In this document: positions 11,858-25,207 of the stretch, piece after piece
How positions within the stretch are numbered: position 1 is the stretch's first letter
Layout of the letters: every line of letters starts with the position of its first letter
Source: Vitrella brassicaformis
Lineage: Eukaryota > Sar > Vitrellaceae
Reading direction: 5' to 3'
NCBI GenBank assembly: GCA_001179505.1
Contig: CDMY01000367.1
Location: forward strand, 1 to 64,000
Length of the DNA: 64,000 nucleotides
Made by a program: the position numbers and the translations under genes
The notes under the pieces: model-generated
Database searches by the model: none
What the model saw: the letters and a program-made list of their open reading frames with translations, nothing else
What the model was told of the DNA's origin: nothing

Positions 11858-14800
11858 CTAAAAATAACGCCCCTGCACCGGGCCCTGGTTCATGATAGGC
11901 CAGAAGCCCTGCTGGTGCTGGGGGATCACTGCACGCGCCCCTCTGCCCTGGTAGTCGACCCCCTGGACCACTTGGGGCGGCTGGGGCCCGTAGCCATAGC
12001 CGAATGCCGGGCCGCAGGGGGCTGGAGCTGGCGAGGGAACGGGTGCGTTGCGCATGTCGCGGAGGTGGGCGAGGATGCGCTCGAAGGATGGCCGCTGCGA
12101 TGGTTCGTGCGCCCAACACAGCTCCATCAACCGCCTGACAGTACAGTGACACACACGCACACGCAGCGACGTATGTGCATACATGTGTCGTGTCCTCCTT
12201 CACGCCATGCGATGCGATGCGATGCGTGTCTGTGTGTCTATCTGATCTGTATCACTCACTCACCGCATCTCGTGTGGGCAGTCCCTGCCGATGAGTCTGA
12301 GGTCCGGCCGTCTGCCCTTTGCCACGGCCAGCCCCACCCCCACCGGCGGTAGCCCCAACTCCTCGTAAGGAATCCGACGCGCGAACAGCTCATAGAGCAC
12401 GATGCCGTACGAGAAGACATCCACCGCCGCGCCGTAGGGCCGCCCCTCCAGCACCTCTGGCGCCATCCAGTGGTAGGTACCCGCGGCGCCCGTCATGACG
12501 GCGTTCTTGCTCGTGGCGGCGGGGAAGGATGGCGCGCCGAAGAGGCGGGAGAGGCCGAAGTCGCTGACCTTGACGGTCGGCAGGTCGCTGGGGGAGACGA
12601 GCTGCTCGGACAGCAGGAGGTTGAGGGACTTGAGGTCCCTGTGGACGATCGGCGGATTGCACGTGTGCAGGAAGGTCATCCCCTGATTGATTGAGGCACA
12701 CACACGGGGGGCAACAGACACAGTGAGAATGAATCGGACGTTCAACGCAACGCTCGTGTCCTCTCCTCTCCCCCTCAGCTCGCTCACCTTTGCAACGTCG
12801 ATGGCGATCTTGAGCTTCTGCTGCCACGAGAGAGTGGTGTTGGGGTGGTTGTGCAGCAGGTCGAACAGTGTCCCGCCGGCACAGTACTCGGTGATGACAC
12901 ACAGGGGCGGCCGCTTGGTGACCATGCCCATGAACAGCACCAGGTTGGGATGCCGCAATCGCCGCATGATCTGCAGCTCCCGCAGGAACTCCTGCAGCGC
13001 CCTCTGCTGGCCGCCGCCCCCCTCTGCCATCCGCCGCAGGTCGTCCAGTGACAGGAAAGTGCTGAGCCGCTTGATGGCCACCTCTGTGCCGCGCCACATG
13101 CCTCGGTAGACCTCGCTCGTCGCTCCGCTGCCCACGCGCTCGCCGAAGGTGAGCTCGTGCGGCGGCACCTCCCACTCGGCCGTGGGGGCCCCGTCGCTAG
13201 ACTCACTGGGGCTGTCCCTATCCCTCGCCGCCTTGCCGGCGGGATGCCGCTCCCTGTCCCTTTCCCTGTCTCGATCTCTCCGTTTGTGTGCTCTCTTCCT
13301 GGCGACCGTCTGGAGCGTGGCGTCTAGCTCCTGCAGGGCTCTGGACCGGTCGATGCTGGCCTGGGACTGGTCGTTGGAGGAGGAAGAGGGCTGGGTGTCC
13401 TGGAAACGCACCCACTCTGTCGGCGTGGGTGGTGTGGCAGCAGCGGGAGGGGTGTGAGGGGGGGAGGGGCTTGCAGGCGGCTGTGGCTGTGGCTGTCTGT
13501 CCGTGTCCCCATGGCGGCTCCTCTCCATTGCCTTGGACGACTGATTGGACGGAGGGCCGGACACCGCTTCATGCGACGGGTGTGACGGCCGGGCGGGCGG
13601 TGCTGGTGGTCTGAAGTTGGGTTTGATGAACTCCATGCCTTCATGCTCACGCTTGGCCCGACCCTGCCACCCCATCCGCGGCTCGCGGCCGCCCAAATAC
13701 GCCGACCGGGCCTCGTTCTCGGCCACCACCGCCCTGTGCAGCTCATTCGTGTTGAGATCGAACGGATTGCGGCCGCCAGTGACGGCTGATGGGGGAGGGG
13801 TGAGGCTCCTCGCTGGCTCCTGTGGTGGGGCCTTGGATGCATCGCTGATGGGTTGGTTGTCGGCGGCCTTCGGTGACGACTCCGTCTGGTTGTGCTGCAT
13901 GTGTGTGATGGCGCCAGGAGCGCTGAGTGGACCGGTCTTGTCAGTCGACCGACTTGGTGGTTTGCGGGGCGCGGGGAGGGGCGAGAAGAGGTCCACACAC
14001 GCCACGGGGATGGTGCGCTTGTCGCTCCGCCTCCTCGCCACCCGCATATGCAGCGGTCTGCCGGGCAGGATCTTGACGCCCTCCCCAGTCCCATCTCTGC
14101 CAACGGGTGTCGGCGGGCTGGATGGGGGCGCTGCGGGTGGAGATGATGGCTCAGGTGGTGTGACGGGAGGCGGAGGGGGCGAGGGGGGGAATCGCGCTGA
14201 TGTGGAGGCGAGCAGCAGCTCGTCATCGTCGTCGATCAGCTTGGCGACGGCATCCTTCAGCTCGGCCGACTGCTGTTTGCCGAGGCTTCTTTTGTCGTCT
14301 GATACTGTTGCCGCGCTGATGTCCGACCCCTGCATGCTGCCCTGCCGGTGCATGAAGGTCTCGAACGACTCGTCCAGCAGCTTGAGGGCACAAGACGTCT
14401 CGAAGGCATCTTGGAAGGGCTTCGAGGGCTCGGGCGAGCCGGGAGATGCCGGTTGTGGCGGCGGCGATGCTGACGATAGCTCGTCTGCCTCCTGCACGTC
14501 CTTGAACTCATCGTCGTCCACTTCAGCGGTGACGGCGGCAGGAGGAGCAGGCTGGCTCTCTTGCAGTTCCTCCTCAGGCCCTTCGTCGTCGCTGTCACGC
14601 TCTGACTCGAAGGGGCAGAAGTCCAGCGACGAACGCCCGCTCTCGCTGAGCTGCTCGCGCCTCTCGTCGCCCTTCTGCTCACCATCCTCTCCTTCCCCCT
14701 CTCCCTCTTCCTGGCTGCTGTCCTCACTGGGAGTCCAGTCAGCCACCCAATCCGGCGCATTGATGTTGTAATGCGGGAGGTCCGCCACCGCCCCAAAGTC

Positions 14801-17800
14801 ACTCGGCCACCCCATGTCTGTGGCGCCTTCAGCCAGGAAGGGCACATGAGTCGGCCGGGGCTGGCCACCATCTTGCTGCTCCTTGAGAGGGGTGAGGAAG
14901 GGGGACGGGGTCCTCTCCTGGTGTGAACCGAATTGCGTCCACCCTGCAGGTGACCCTGACCCGCACGACGACACGGGCGACCCCCCATCGTCGTCTCGCT
15001 TTCTCTGCCTCCTCAGCAGCAGAGGCTGACACGGGTGGCTCTGACACAGAAACGGGTCAGGCTCGGGGCTGCCCGGCAGCTGCACCGCCGCCACGCTCTC
15101 AAGCACTCGTGTGAGCTTTGGCGGGAGGTCGATGGATGGCTCGAATGCCGGATGCTGTTCCTGTGGCTGTGGCTGTTGCTGAGGTGGGGGTGTGGGGGTG
15201 GTCGGCGTGGTTGGGTTGGACTCTGCGGACGAGTAGTTGCCGGTGCGTGTGGAGTCGGTGCCACTGCTGTTAAACGGAGGGAGGCCGTCGAAGAGGTCGA
15301 CAAGCAGAGGAGGGGGCGGGTCGAGACGATACAGGCCCGGGTACAGCGGCCGCAGAGACGACAGCAAACCTGACAGGCACACACACATACATACAAGAAT
15401 CCATCCATGGCAGGTCAGGTACCGTCCCACCACCCAACCCAACGTACCTGTGATGTTGTGGAGTACAGTGACGAACTCCACATACTTGCCTCTCAGCCCC
15501 GTCAGCCCCTCCGCAAGCTCACGCCGCCTCACCTCTCTCTGTCCCTTTTCCCCTTCCTCTTCCCCACCACCACAGCCACAACCATCCTTGCCGCGGCTCT
15601 GCGCATGGTACTTGAGCACTAGCGCGCCGGCAAGGTGTGTGACGGTGCCCAGAAGCCCCTGCAGCTCGTCAAGCAGCGGCTGCAGCGCGCTGATGAGCAG
15701 GGCGGTGGAGGGGGAGGCGGAGGGCGATACCGGCTCCATCGGCAGGCACTGCAGCAGGAAGGCCGTGAGCGCGTACACGGGTTTGGCGAAGTGCAGGAGG
15801 CTGTCGACCATTGATGGCGTGACAGGCGATGAGTCGGGTTCCAGCTCGGCCGCACGATCGAGGTCCAGATCGTAACGTGACAGGTAGTGCTCCAACGACC
15901 AGTTTCCTACAGACACACACAGCACATTCACGTTAGTTAACATGGACGGACCATGACCATGACAGGCCCTCTCCTCTCTGATTGATGTGTCCGGCTGACC
16001 TTGGAAGAAGTGCGGCCCCTTCTGGTGTGTGGTCATCTTCAGCAGCAGCAACTCACAGTAGTCGGTCATGGCCGCCAGCGACACGGCCGACGTGTCGTCA
16101 TCATCGTCAGTGTCATAGCCGTCACCCTCGAGGACGTCCTTCTTGCGCTTCTCGTCGCGCAAGCCCTTCTGCGGGAGCCAAGCTGAGTGCAGCTTCTGGA
16201 GCAGCTCTCTGATGGACGGCTGGGCGGTGATGGTGGTGGGCCCCTGCTGCATGGCACGGTGCAGCACTATCAGCGCCTTGAAGGCCACCACACGGTCGGT
16301 GAGCACGGGGCGCTCCTACATGGAATCAGACACGACACAGGCGCACAATTTAGCCGTGCCGTCAGTGTGTTGTGTCGGTGTCTTGTGCTGTTTTGTTCTC
16401 TCTCAGGTACCTCGATGCATTTGGCCAGGTGGGCGGTGCCGTTTGGCATCGTCCACAAGTCCAGCACAATACGCTGGAGGGCCACTAAATCCGCAGCAGA
16501 CACGCAACTGACAACAAGGGACACAACAGGGTACACACAATGCGAGCCAAAGCGTCTCGTCGATGTGTGGCTCGTGCGCTGTGTCGCGTACCTCTCTGTG
16601 GCTTTGGCGACCGATCGCAGCTGCATGGAGGCCACCATGGGCTTGTCCCCCTCGACCTGCGCCTCGCTCTCCTCACTACTCGTGTCGCTGCTGCACTCCG
16701 GTCGCCACGCGAAGCTGCAGCCCCAACCGTCCTCTGTCACCTGCTTCTCCTCTTGAACACCCCTCACGCCACCGGCAACAGCAGACGAATCCACTTGCCT
16801 CTCAACATCCACAGCGACATCGGCCACCTCTTTGTGCTGGGGAGACGACTCGTGCAGGGGAGACTCATTACCGGTGTCGTCAGTGGTGACCGGCGCTGGG
16901 TCGGTCTCCACCCCTGCCGGCCGCCGGAGCCTCCCACCCCAGCCACAAGTGCCACTGATGGCCTCGTCCATGACCGAGCCATTGAACTTGAGCTCATCCC
17001 GCACATACTTATGCGGAGACCGGATGGTCAGCGCCGAAGAGTGACACCGCCGCAGACGGTGAGCTGCCGGCAGGGGTGGCAGACTGAGGTCCTGCTCTGT
17101 GCGCCACCTCGGCGCCCGCCTCACTGGGCTGGAGTCGTCCTCCCACGCCAAAGGGTTGGCCGTGGCCGTCTGGGAGCTGACAGAGATGTTGCGGGTGATC
17201 CAGTCGAACGACATGGCTGTGTCAGAATCGTCGGACGGCATGCGGATGGGCACCGACTTGGATGAGGACGGCAGGGGGATGGTGGTGCTGCTGCTGCGGC
17301 GCTCCCGCAGGTGGGCCAGGTGCGCTCTGATCTCTGGTAGTGCCGGTCTGCGTGTGGGCAGTGGGTGTGTGAGGGATCTGAGGAGGTCGTGCAGGGCCTG
17401 GGAGTAGAGGGACGACGGGGGGATGCGGAGGCGGGCGAAGGAGGTGTCCTTGAGCGACGAGTCGTGCGATGAGGGGGAGCTCTCCGGGATGATACAACCA
17501 TGCCTCTGCCTGCACTCACACACACACACACACGGAGAAGATTGCAGACAGCGCTTCCTTCCGCTTGTCATTGTCCTGGTGCGAAGTGACCTCTCCTTCG
17601 CTGTTGGCTGTGCGGCTGAGGGCTTCTTGTTTGTCCTCTTGTCGTGTGCGGGCTCGTGTGCGAGTGCCTTCTTGAAGCAGACGTCATACATGAGACAGGT
17701 CAGCTGTGAGAGGTCACGAGAGACGCCATCCTCGCGAGAAACTTCTGGCAATCCACACCTGTGTGTGTCATACACACACAGCAAACAAACGCCCACAACC

Positions 17801-18941
17801 GTCACAGCCAGCACGCTTCCTCCGTCGACGTATTTATGCTCATTCACTCACCTTCTAAAATAGTCGTAGTAGGTGGCCTTGGTGGCCGCTGCAGCCCTCT
17901 CGTCACTCTCCACCTGTGCCTCCACCCCCACCACTCCCGCCCGCTTCTTCAGCAGCCCGTGGTGCATCTCCTCCATCTCGATCTCGCCACCCCTGACCGC
18001 ACCACCACTCCCCCTCTCACCCCCACCGCTTGCAGCACGCTTCATGCGCTTCATCCGATCGGTTGGCCGTCTGCGCATGTGCGCCCCGCGAGAGACGGAA
18101 TGCCTGGGTCGGTAGAATGAGGGTGAGCCGTCCGGCGGCATGCGTGCTGCCCTGGTGAAGGTCTTGAGGCGAGGGGTGCCATCGGTGTCCAGCCACACAT
18201 CGCTCAGTGACAGACGGCCCATGCAGATGTCCTGAAGACACACACCACACGGAGGATGATGCGATGCGACTACACAGAGAGCAGAGAGAGGGAGGGGTTT
18301 GCCTTTGCTGTGCACTGCACTGCACCTGTGTGTGGAGGAAGTCGACAGCGTCGCAAATGTGGGCAAAGAGCCGCGTGACATCATCTTCGTGCAGGTAGGG
18401 CCTGGTTACGGCCTCCCCAGCGCGACGAGTTGGCGGCGTCAGACCCATCACCCAGCGAAACGGACCATCACTCCGCTCCAAACACTGAACGAACGAGCAC
18501 AACACAACACACGGTCACCGTCCCAGCCAACGGCCGGTTGTCACTCTGCTTGTTGTGTGTTCCTACCTGTTTGAGTGTGCCGACGGGCCAGTAGGCGAAG
18601 AGCGTGACAGCACGCACTCCTCCGTCAGGCAGGGCGTCCACCCGACCGCCACACACTCCCAGACTCCCCTTCCCGCCCTTGGCCTCAATGACCCGCACCA
18701 CCTCCATCTCAGCGGCCGATGCCTCCAGCCGCCTCCTGCCCTCCCTCTTACCATCATGGCCATCCGTCGGCTGCTGTGGAACGATCTGGACACTCCGCAG
18801 GGCCACAGGGTCGCCGGATTGCTCAACCTTGCCTCGGAAGACGGCGACGTGGCGGGTTTCTTCAAAGACGTCTCGCAGCCGGACCTTGCCCTGAGCACCC
18901 ACCTCGATGGGCGCATCAGGGACGCTTGAGCAAGTGCCCAT
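11858..18941 (-). CDS. NAK-like pseudokinase - ANTH domain - TKL/Raf-like kinase fusion (about 2,076 aa)
   Basis: Exons: 18941-18567, 18484-18326, 18231-17852, 17758-16592, 16507-16411, 16315-16000, 15906-15448, 15369-12788, 12682-12264, 12134-11858. The sum is 6,231 nt, in frame throughout. It starts MGTCSS, a likely N-myristoylation plus palmitoylation site. Residues about 10-430 look like a degenerate NAK-family kinase: VALR instead of VAIK, an alpha-E helix ICDAVDFLHTQ, then CMGRLSLSDVWLD where HRD should be, no DFG, and LMYDVCFKK and LPTRRPALPEI in the C-lobe. About 685-890 resembles an ANTH domain (SVAKATE, RVVAFKALIVLHRAM, DYCELLLLKM). A long disordered Pro/Ser/acidic region follows. 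About 1720-2010 is a complete TKL kinase with VAIK, HRDLKSLNLLL, DFGLSRLF and GTYHWMAPEVL. A role in clathrin or phosphoinositide-membrane traffic is inferred from ANTH and NAK. Two separate genes cannot be fully excluded, but the phases join perfectly. Confidence 0.8.
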
Positions 18942-19339
18942 AAGATGTTAACAGACGGTGGGTGGGGATCTGTCTGCTGACCTCCCCGTCAGCTGTTGTT
19001 CTGACAGAGTCTCGAGTTTGTCATCGCCAGATGGGACAGATGAAGCAAAAGAAAAGGGGTCACATGGCTGCGCGAGAGCACCTCATTCACCACGCTTGTG
19101 TGTTGGGGGGGGAAGTAGAAAGGAAAATCAGTTGTCAACATTTGCGAGCTTGAGACGAACTGGGGGGCGAGTTTCTCGCCCCCACCTCCCTTTTTGCATG
19201 CGGAGGATTTCTTCCACGTCACATATCGTGCGGACCGAGGACCATGTGCACAACACGAGGAAACCATTGACCACAGCGTTTCTTGACCCCGTTGTCTCAC
19301 ACGCACACGTCTACACTGAGTGTCTCTGCCTCACTCCGC
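18942..19339. other. Short intergenic gap, kinase-fusion promoter
   Basis: About 400 bp between the start of the kinase fusion and the stop of the next gene on the same strand. No gene is visible. No TATA-like or telomere-like motif stands out. Confidence 0.4.
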
Positions 19340-22300
19340 TCAGCCACTCGCCAGCTTAGTTATCACAAACACATTGATGGGCGCCAGCAAAGCCCACAGC
19401 ACGCCCACGAACCCCACCCTCACCCAGCCGCCCTCATGCCCATGCCACCCCGTCCACACCACTACCTGCGGCAAAGCGATCTCGCACACCTCCACCACCA
19501 CCAGCCCCACGGACGCGCCCACACCCAGCGCCACAGCAGCCGTCAGCAGCCACTGGCCACGCTGCTCGATGTCCGTCCCATGGTCCTGCGGGCCGCCCTT
19601 CATGCGGCTCTCCAGCGAGGGGTGGCACCTCCACCCCAAAGATATGCCTCTTCCGCCGCGCTTGGTCGTCTTCTTGGCCCGTGCTGGCTTGGGAATCAGA
19701 GGTTTGCCGCCCCTCGCGCGTGGCGGCCGGCCCTTATCGGCTGCCGTGAGTGATGCCGAGCCGAAGGATGCCAGTCTGGCCGCCTCCATCAGCTCCGGCT
19801 CACGCAACACCACAGACGGGCTGGCTGTGGTGGCCGCGTATTTCTTGCCTGCTGAGGCCTTGCCGCCGTTGGGCAGCTTAAGTGGTTTGGGTGCCGCCGA
19901 CCTGGCGCTGTGTGAGGCGGATTTGGGTGAGGGCGGGGGCTGCTTCCGGTTGATGACCGAGAATGCGACACAGAGACACCCCCACAGTGCGAGCACCAGG
20001 CAGCAGAGGATGGCTGCGTTGACGAGAGGGTAGTACCGCCCCGGCTCAACGAAATTGACCACCTCTGCCAGCAGACACACTGTCCCACCGTTCTCAGTCT
20101 CGCAGCAGCAGGACCATGTGAGCAGGCCCCATGAAGGCAGCAAAGCCACCAGGGGGGTCAGCAGGTCCAGAAAGATGCCCCGCAGCCCCAGCTGGAAGGT
20201 ATATCGGCGTGGCGGGGGCTGCTGTCTGTTCTCGGCTCGCTGCTGGCAGAGGTAGAGCAGGGCGAAGTCGATTACGAGTGCCGGTACGGCCGCGCCGACG
20301 GCATAGACGAGGTGCATCCAGATGTAGAAGGAGTCTGGCTCGCATCGCAGCGGGGTGGGGGTGGACAGGTGGGACATAGACGAGAAGATGCCCGCCCAGT
20401 CGTCGTCGCCATGATGGAAGGAGCTCACACCCAACACAGCACTGCGAATCGCCTACATGTAATGAGAACGAGCGAATGCAGAGACGGCCAGGCGTGTATC
20501 GGTGTTTGTTGATGTGATGTATGCAGGGGTTGTTTGCCACATGCTATGCTTACCATGGCAACAAAGAAGGCCGACACGGCTCCGCTCACAAAGGTGGCGG
20601 CCCGCCATGCAACCCCAGTGGACGCCGACATGGCCCCAATGCCTGTCCTCCTCCTGGCGCTCCTGCTGCCCCCACCCTGACTGGCATGGTGCTCGTTCCC
20701 ATCCACGTCGGGGTTGGTCTCTGTCGCACCATCCGTCTCTGTCAGGCCATCCACCACCACCACCGACGGGCCGCTCTCGAATGCCTCCTCCTCTGGGCGG
20801 TAGTCGTATGTGGCCTTGCGGAGTGCTCTCCTTGGGCAGGATTGGCCAATGATGCGCTTTGGTGGGGGGATGGGGATGGATGGGCAGAGGGGCAGGAGGG
20901 CCAGGAAGGCCCGGTAGATGAGGATGAGAACGGACGCGGCGGCGAAGATGAAGGCGACTAGGGCGATGGTCAGCCAGGGGCTGTGCCAGTGAGCTACCAG
21001 CCACACCTGAACAAAAATGACGAACAGTGATCGCGGCGCATCGTCCCTTTGAAGTGTTTTTCTCTCCGTCTTTCCTTGACAGCGCCAATCGCATCAATGA
21101 GGGCTAGTGCGGTAGGGGGTGATGTCATGAGTGTCCATGGCCAGGCCCACGAGAGGGGCAGGAACGGCGAAAGGCAGCTCAAGACACACCACACACCGGC
21201 ATGAAGACCACGCAATCGGGCAGACTCCTGCAATCGATTAAGATCAGTCAGTTAGTTGCTGAGAGGGGGATGGATGCACTGCGGTCGTTCACCTTTGGGC
21301 TGGATGTGCCGCCCATCATGTCGATGAAGGTGTCAAAACCCCACGCCCACACTACAGCCTGACAGAACACGTCGACGAAGAGATCATTCTTCCACCATGC
21401 ACTCTCTCTCTCTCTCTCGTGTCGGACGCACCAGCAGCACAGTCACACTGAGACAGATGGTCTTGAGCGTGTGAACCTTCTCCTTCCCAGCCGCCGCCAC
21501 CCTTGAACCCTGCCCCCGCTCCTCCCGACTCGACCCGCTACTCAGCGTCTCCTCCATACGACGCCCGTCCCCCGATATCTGCCGCTTGGCACCGCCGCCG
21601 CCCTCCGGAAACGGCACATTGGACGCAGTGGGTGTGAGGTCAGCCCCGCAACCGTGGGATGGGTGGCCGTCTGACACGCCACCACTTGCAGACTGGCTGG
21701 CAGATGGCGCAGGCGACGGCCGCTCGGTCTTGACGGCGACGCTCGTATGCCACTGCCGCCCGACGGGTGGGCTATCCAGAGCGGCGTCTCCACCCTCTTG
21801 TGACGCCACTGTCGGTGGTGGCCTCTCGCCTTGCTGAAGGCCTGATGCAGGGGGACTCTCAGCCGCCGCCTTGCGTACAGCATCGAGCAACAGGGAGCGG
21901 CGGAACGACCGGCTGCTGCCCCCCGCAGCCATGTCGATCTTCATGCTCGCCCTCTCTAGCAGGAACTGATGCCGCGACGCGTGGGCCAAGGATGAGTGTG
22001 GGTATGGTGACAGGGTGCAGAGGAGCTTGGACGTCCCGAGCACCCAGACCTCGGCCGTCTGCTCGTCAGCGGTGAAAAAGTCGTAGGAGCGTGTGGGCGT
22101 GAGGAGGGAGAAGGCGCAGTAGGGCGGGATGGCGGACGGCAGCACGCGCCACAGGCATGGGTTGGCTTGCAGGCCGAAGATCAGCGCCTGGACGGTCGAG
22201 AGGGAGACGGACTTGTGCTTCTGCTGCCTCGTCGCCGATGGCGTCTGGGGCTTGGCTGTGTCCCTCCGCCAGCAAAGGCGCCACTCGCGCCGGTCGCCAT

Positions 22301-25063
22301 CGCACTGCAGCCATGCGAACTGCTCACGACAGCGATGAGGGGCCTTCGACGTGACCTGGAGGGAATACACGACCATCATCAGCCGGGATGCTTTCCCTTG
22401 GTTGGCCGTTCCACACAGCCATGCCAGCCAGCATACCTTGGTGAGGGCGGTTCCTTTCATGAGGACTTTGAGCTCTTTCAGCGGTGCCTCGCGCGATGCT
22501 GCACGGCGCGACAGGCGGCGCTGCCTGACCTGCTCGAGGGCCAGCGAGGTGCGGCTGAGGTCAGACTGCAGGGCCTCCCTGGCCTTCTCGCTCGCCTCCA
22601 GTGAGCCTTGCAGATAGGCCTCACCACGCTCCTGCACCCAGGAGACAGACACTCAGATTAACGTCAGTCAGAGGGTGTCTGTCTCCCGGCACTTACCCAT
22701 TTTTCACGCGCCTCGGTTTCCTCTCGTAGTCTGTTCTCGATCTCTTCCCGCTCTTGCTCCTGCAATGCAATGCACACAGAGAGGCGCAAATAAGTCATAG
22801 ACAGACACTTTGTGGATCGGTCAGCGTCGACCGAACAGACAGACCTGCAGCTGCATCTGCAGCCTGAGGGATGCCAGCTCGGCCTCCACCCTCTCCAGCC
22901 CTCCCCCACTGCCCACCGCCTCCAATGCCGCCCGGCCTTGCTCCTCCCTCTCACGCACCTCACGCACATACTCCTCCTGCTGCGCCAGCTCCTGGGTCAG
23001 CTCGCCCAGCAGACTCTCACTCAGCGAATGATACCTGGCCAATGTGCCCTCCGATCGGACCAGCAGGCCCTTAAGCTTCTCGTTCTCCTCTTCCAGACCC
23101 CTGGTTGCCTCTTCGTTGTCTTGGCTTGCCCTCAACATAGCCGCTGCAGACTCCTCCCCTTGCTCATCAGCCACAGGGACAGGGGCTGGCCCTGTGTCTC
23201 CCTTTCTCTCGTCGAGACCAACGCTCGCACTGCTCAGCATTGGTGGCGGGCTGGGGTCGGCGTTAGTGTGGCTGGGGATGGGTCTGTCCCTCTCGGGAGG
23301 AGAGAAGCCCACAGGGTCGATCTCCTCAAATGGGGGCGACCGCGGGCGAGTGCGAGAGGGGCTGTCGGTGCCTTTGGGGATGGAGGAGAGGGGGAGGGGC
23401 GGCACCTGTCCCTGCGGGGGTGGAGAGGGAGGGGGAGGCTTGGATGGGGAGGGCGGATGGGACAGCTGCAAGGCTTCAATCGAGCCCTGCAGCTCACACA
23501 GCTTCTCGTCCAAAGTCAACGACCGGAGCGGCCTGCACGATAGACCAAAAGAACAAGAGACATGAATGGAGTGTGTGCTGGTGCTGCTCTGTGTCTGCTG
23601 CCCTTTACTTGTCTTGCTTACACTCGCTGGCTGATAGGTGTCCAGCTCCTCTGCACGGATGCCCCGTCGTCCATGTCAGCACCGTCATCCCCTTCCCCCA
23701 CCGATTCCTCTGTGGGGGGAGCGGCGATGCGTGGGAGAGCAGGGGGGCTCTCGTCCATACGTGTCGCCCCACGCCTGTTTCCAGGTGTCTTTGGCTGGTC
23801 CTGCACTGCAGCTGGCGATGGTGCAGCAAATGGAGCAGAAGGAGCCGTGTCGTCCCTCGCCATCCTCTCCTCCTCGGGCTCCTTCTGGCTGCGTGAAGTG
23901 GCGCTCTTCAGGTGGGGCGACGTGATGTCCGAGTGCATGGACGATGAGCCGGCCTCGAATGACGGTTCCTCCAGATCGACGCCCATCTGCTGGGGTGGTG
24001 ACCTGACGCCGGCTGACACCCTGGACTCCGATGGGGCCCTCGCATCCCACTGGTCGCTGGCAGACGCAGAGGGGCGGAGGGAGGCAGCGACACGCGCAGC
24101 CTTGGCCAGACTGCTGCTGTCTTCTTTCGCCGACCCAAAGGGTAATGCAGAGCCGCCTTTCTTCTCATCCTCGGGCTGTTGCTCCCTCTCCGCCCCCATC
24201 GCCACCACCCAGATCGCTCCGTCACTCTCATCGCCTGACCCCCTGTCGAAGGATGGCGCCGCAAAGAGGGCCTTCTCACGGGGCTCAGCAGCTCCGGCGT
24301 CCACCTGAGAAGCGCCGGGGGGCCTTGGCGGCAGACAAAGCACAACGGTGCTGTGCTGAAGCGGCCTGTCAGATCCGTCGGGAGGGCTGGAAAAAGTGGG
24401 CGTGTCGGGGGCCTGCCGGGCGTCCTCCTGATTGTCCTGTTGCTCCTTCAGATCAAGAAGTGGCCGAGGCCGCCCGGCCCTCGAGGCCCCATCATCCGTC
24501 CCCCCGCCTCTGTTGATCCTTCCCCGACCTCGTGGTGCGCCTCCTGCTTGAGCCGGCCGGCCCCTTTGAGTCATCGACGATGGCCGTGTCTGCCCAAGTC
24601 CGGCCGAGGGCGTCCTCTGTGGCTTTCGTGTCCCTCTGCGCAGCTGGGCAGCACCGCTCACGGCCATAGACGCAGACGAGATGCGAAGATTGCGAGGCGG
24701 ACGGGAGGCGTCTTTGTGAGGTCCGGCGAGGCTGGCGGCTTCATCAGACTCTGCTGTCGTGTTGGTGCGATGAGTAGCGGTGCGGCGGGCTCTGAACACA
24801 GTGAACAGCAGCGGCAAAATCAGATGAGGTTCGATGGTTTTCCTCGTCCTACCTTTCTTCCTGGGCCGCCATGAACTGTTCTCTGAAGTGCTTGGTGCGC
24901 TCAGCCAATTCGTGGTGCCGCCGCAGGCATTCAATGGCCTCTGAAGCACCGCAGATGGACGCATTGATGGATGGACACAACCAAGACGATCCAAGACGGA
25001 CAGATCTGCGTTGTTCTCACCTTGCCTCAGATGTAGTTCGTACGCTTTTGTGGACTCTGCCAT
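19340..25063 (-). CDS. Coiled-coil, PH-like, multi-spanning membrane protein (about 1,649 aa)
   Basis: Exons: 25063-25021, 24940-24853, 24791-23622, 23532-22845, 22759-22697, 22631-22437, 22355-21432, 21358-21293, 21227-21081, 21006-20554, 20452-19340; the sum is 4,950 nt. The first ATG in frame with the coiled coil is at 25063 (MAESTKAYELHLRQ). The N-terminus is helical and charged (LRRHHELAERTKHFREQF), followed by about 390 disordered residues and a second coiled-coil stretch (about 440-740; QEREEIENRLREETEAREKW). About 735-860 looks like a PH-type fold, with a closing helix ADEQTAEVWVLGTSKLL. From about 1045 on there are about nine hydrophobic segments, for example LTIALVAFIFAAASVLILIY, VPALVIDFALLYL and AAILCCLVLALWGCLCVAF, separated by basic loops. 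I recognise no family. A membrane-anchored scaffold is possible. The junctions at 21081 (donor GTCAAG) and 23622 are the least certain. Confidence 0.7.
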
Positions 25064-25207
25064 ACTCCAACGGCAGAAAAAGAGCGGCGCACTCCTTTGG
25101 CCCCCAAAACCCGCGCACCGCGCTGGGGGCAGATCTTGAGAGGGAACATCAGCGGAACTTACGACGCCACATCCTTTCCTCACGAGCCCTCCACTCGGTA
25201 TAGCAGC
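25064..25207. promoter_or_regulatory. Shared divergent promoter, 144 bp
   Basis: It lies between the start of the membrane protein (-) and the gene at 25208 (+). It contains CCCCCAAAACCCGCGCACCG near 25101-25120, similar to the GCGCGCCAAAACCC part of the motif at 55.98 kb. No TATA box is seen. It must serve both genes. Confidence 0.45.

Noticed and set aside
17516-17539. A GT...GTGCAG stretch of 24 nt inside the kinase-fusion exon looks like a tiny intron
   Set aside because: It is much shorter than any other intron here (smallest about 60 nt) and keeping it holds the frame, so I read it as coding Cys-Val repeats.
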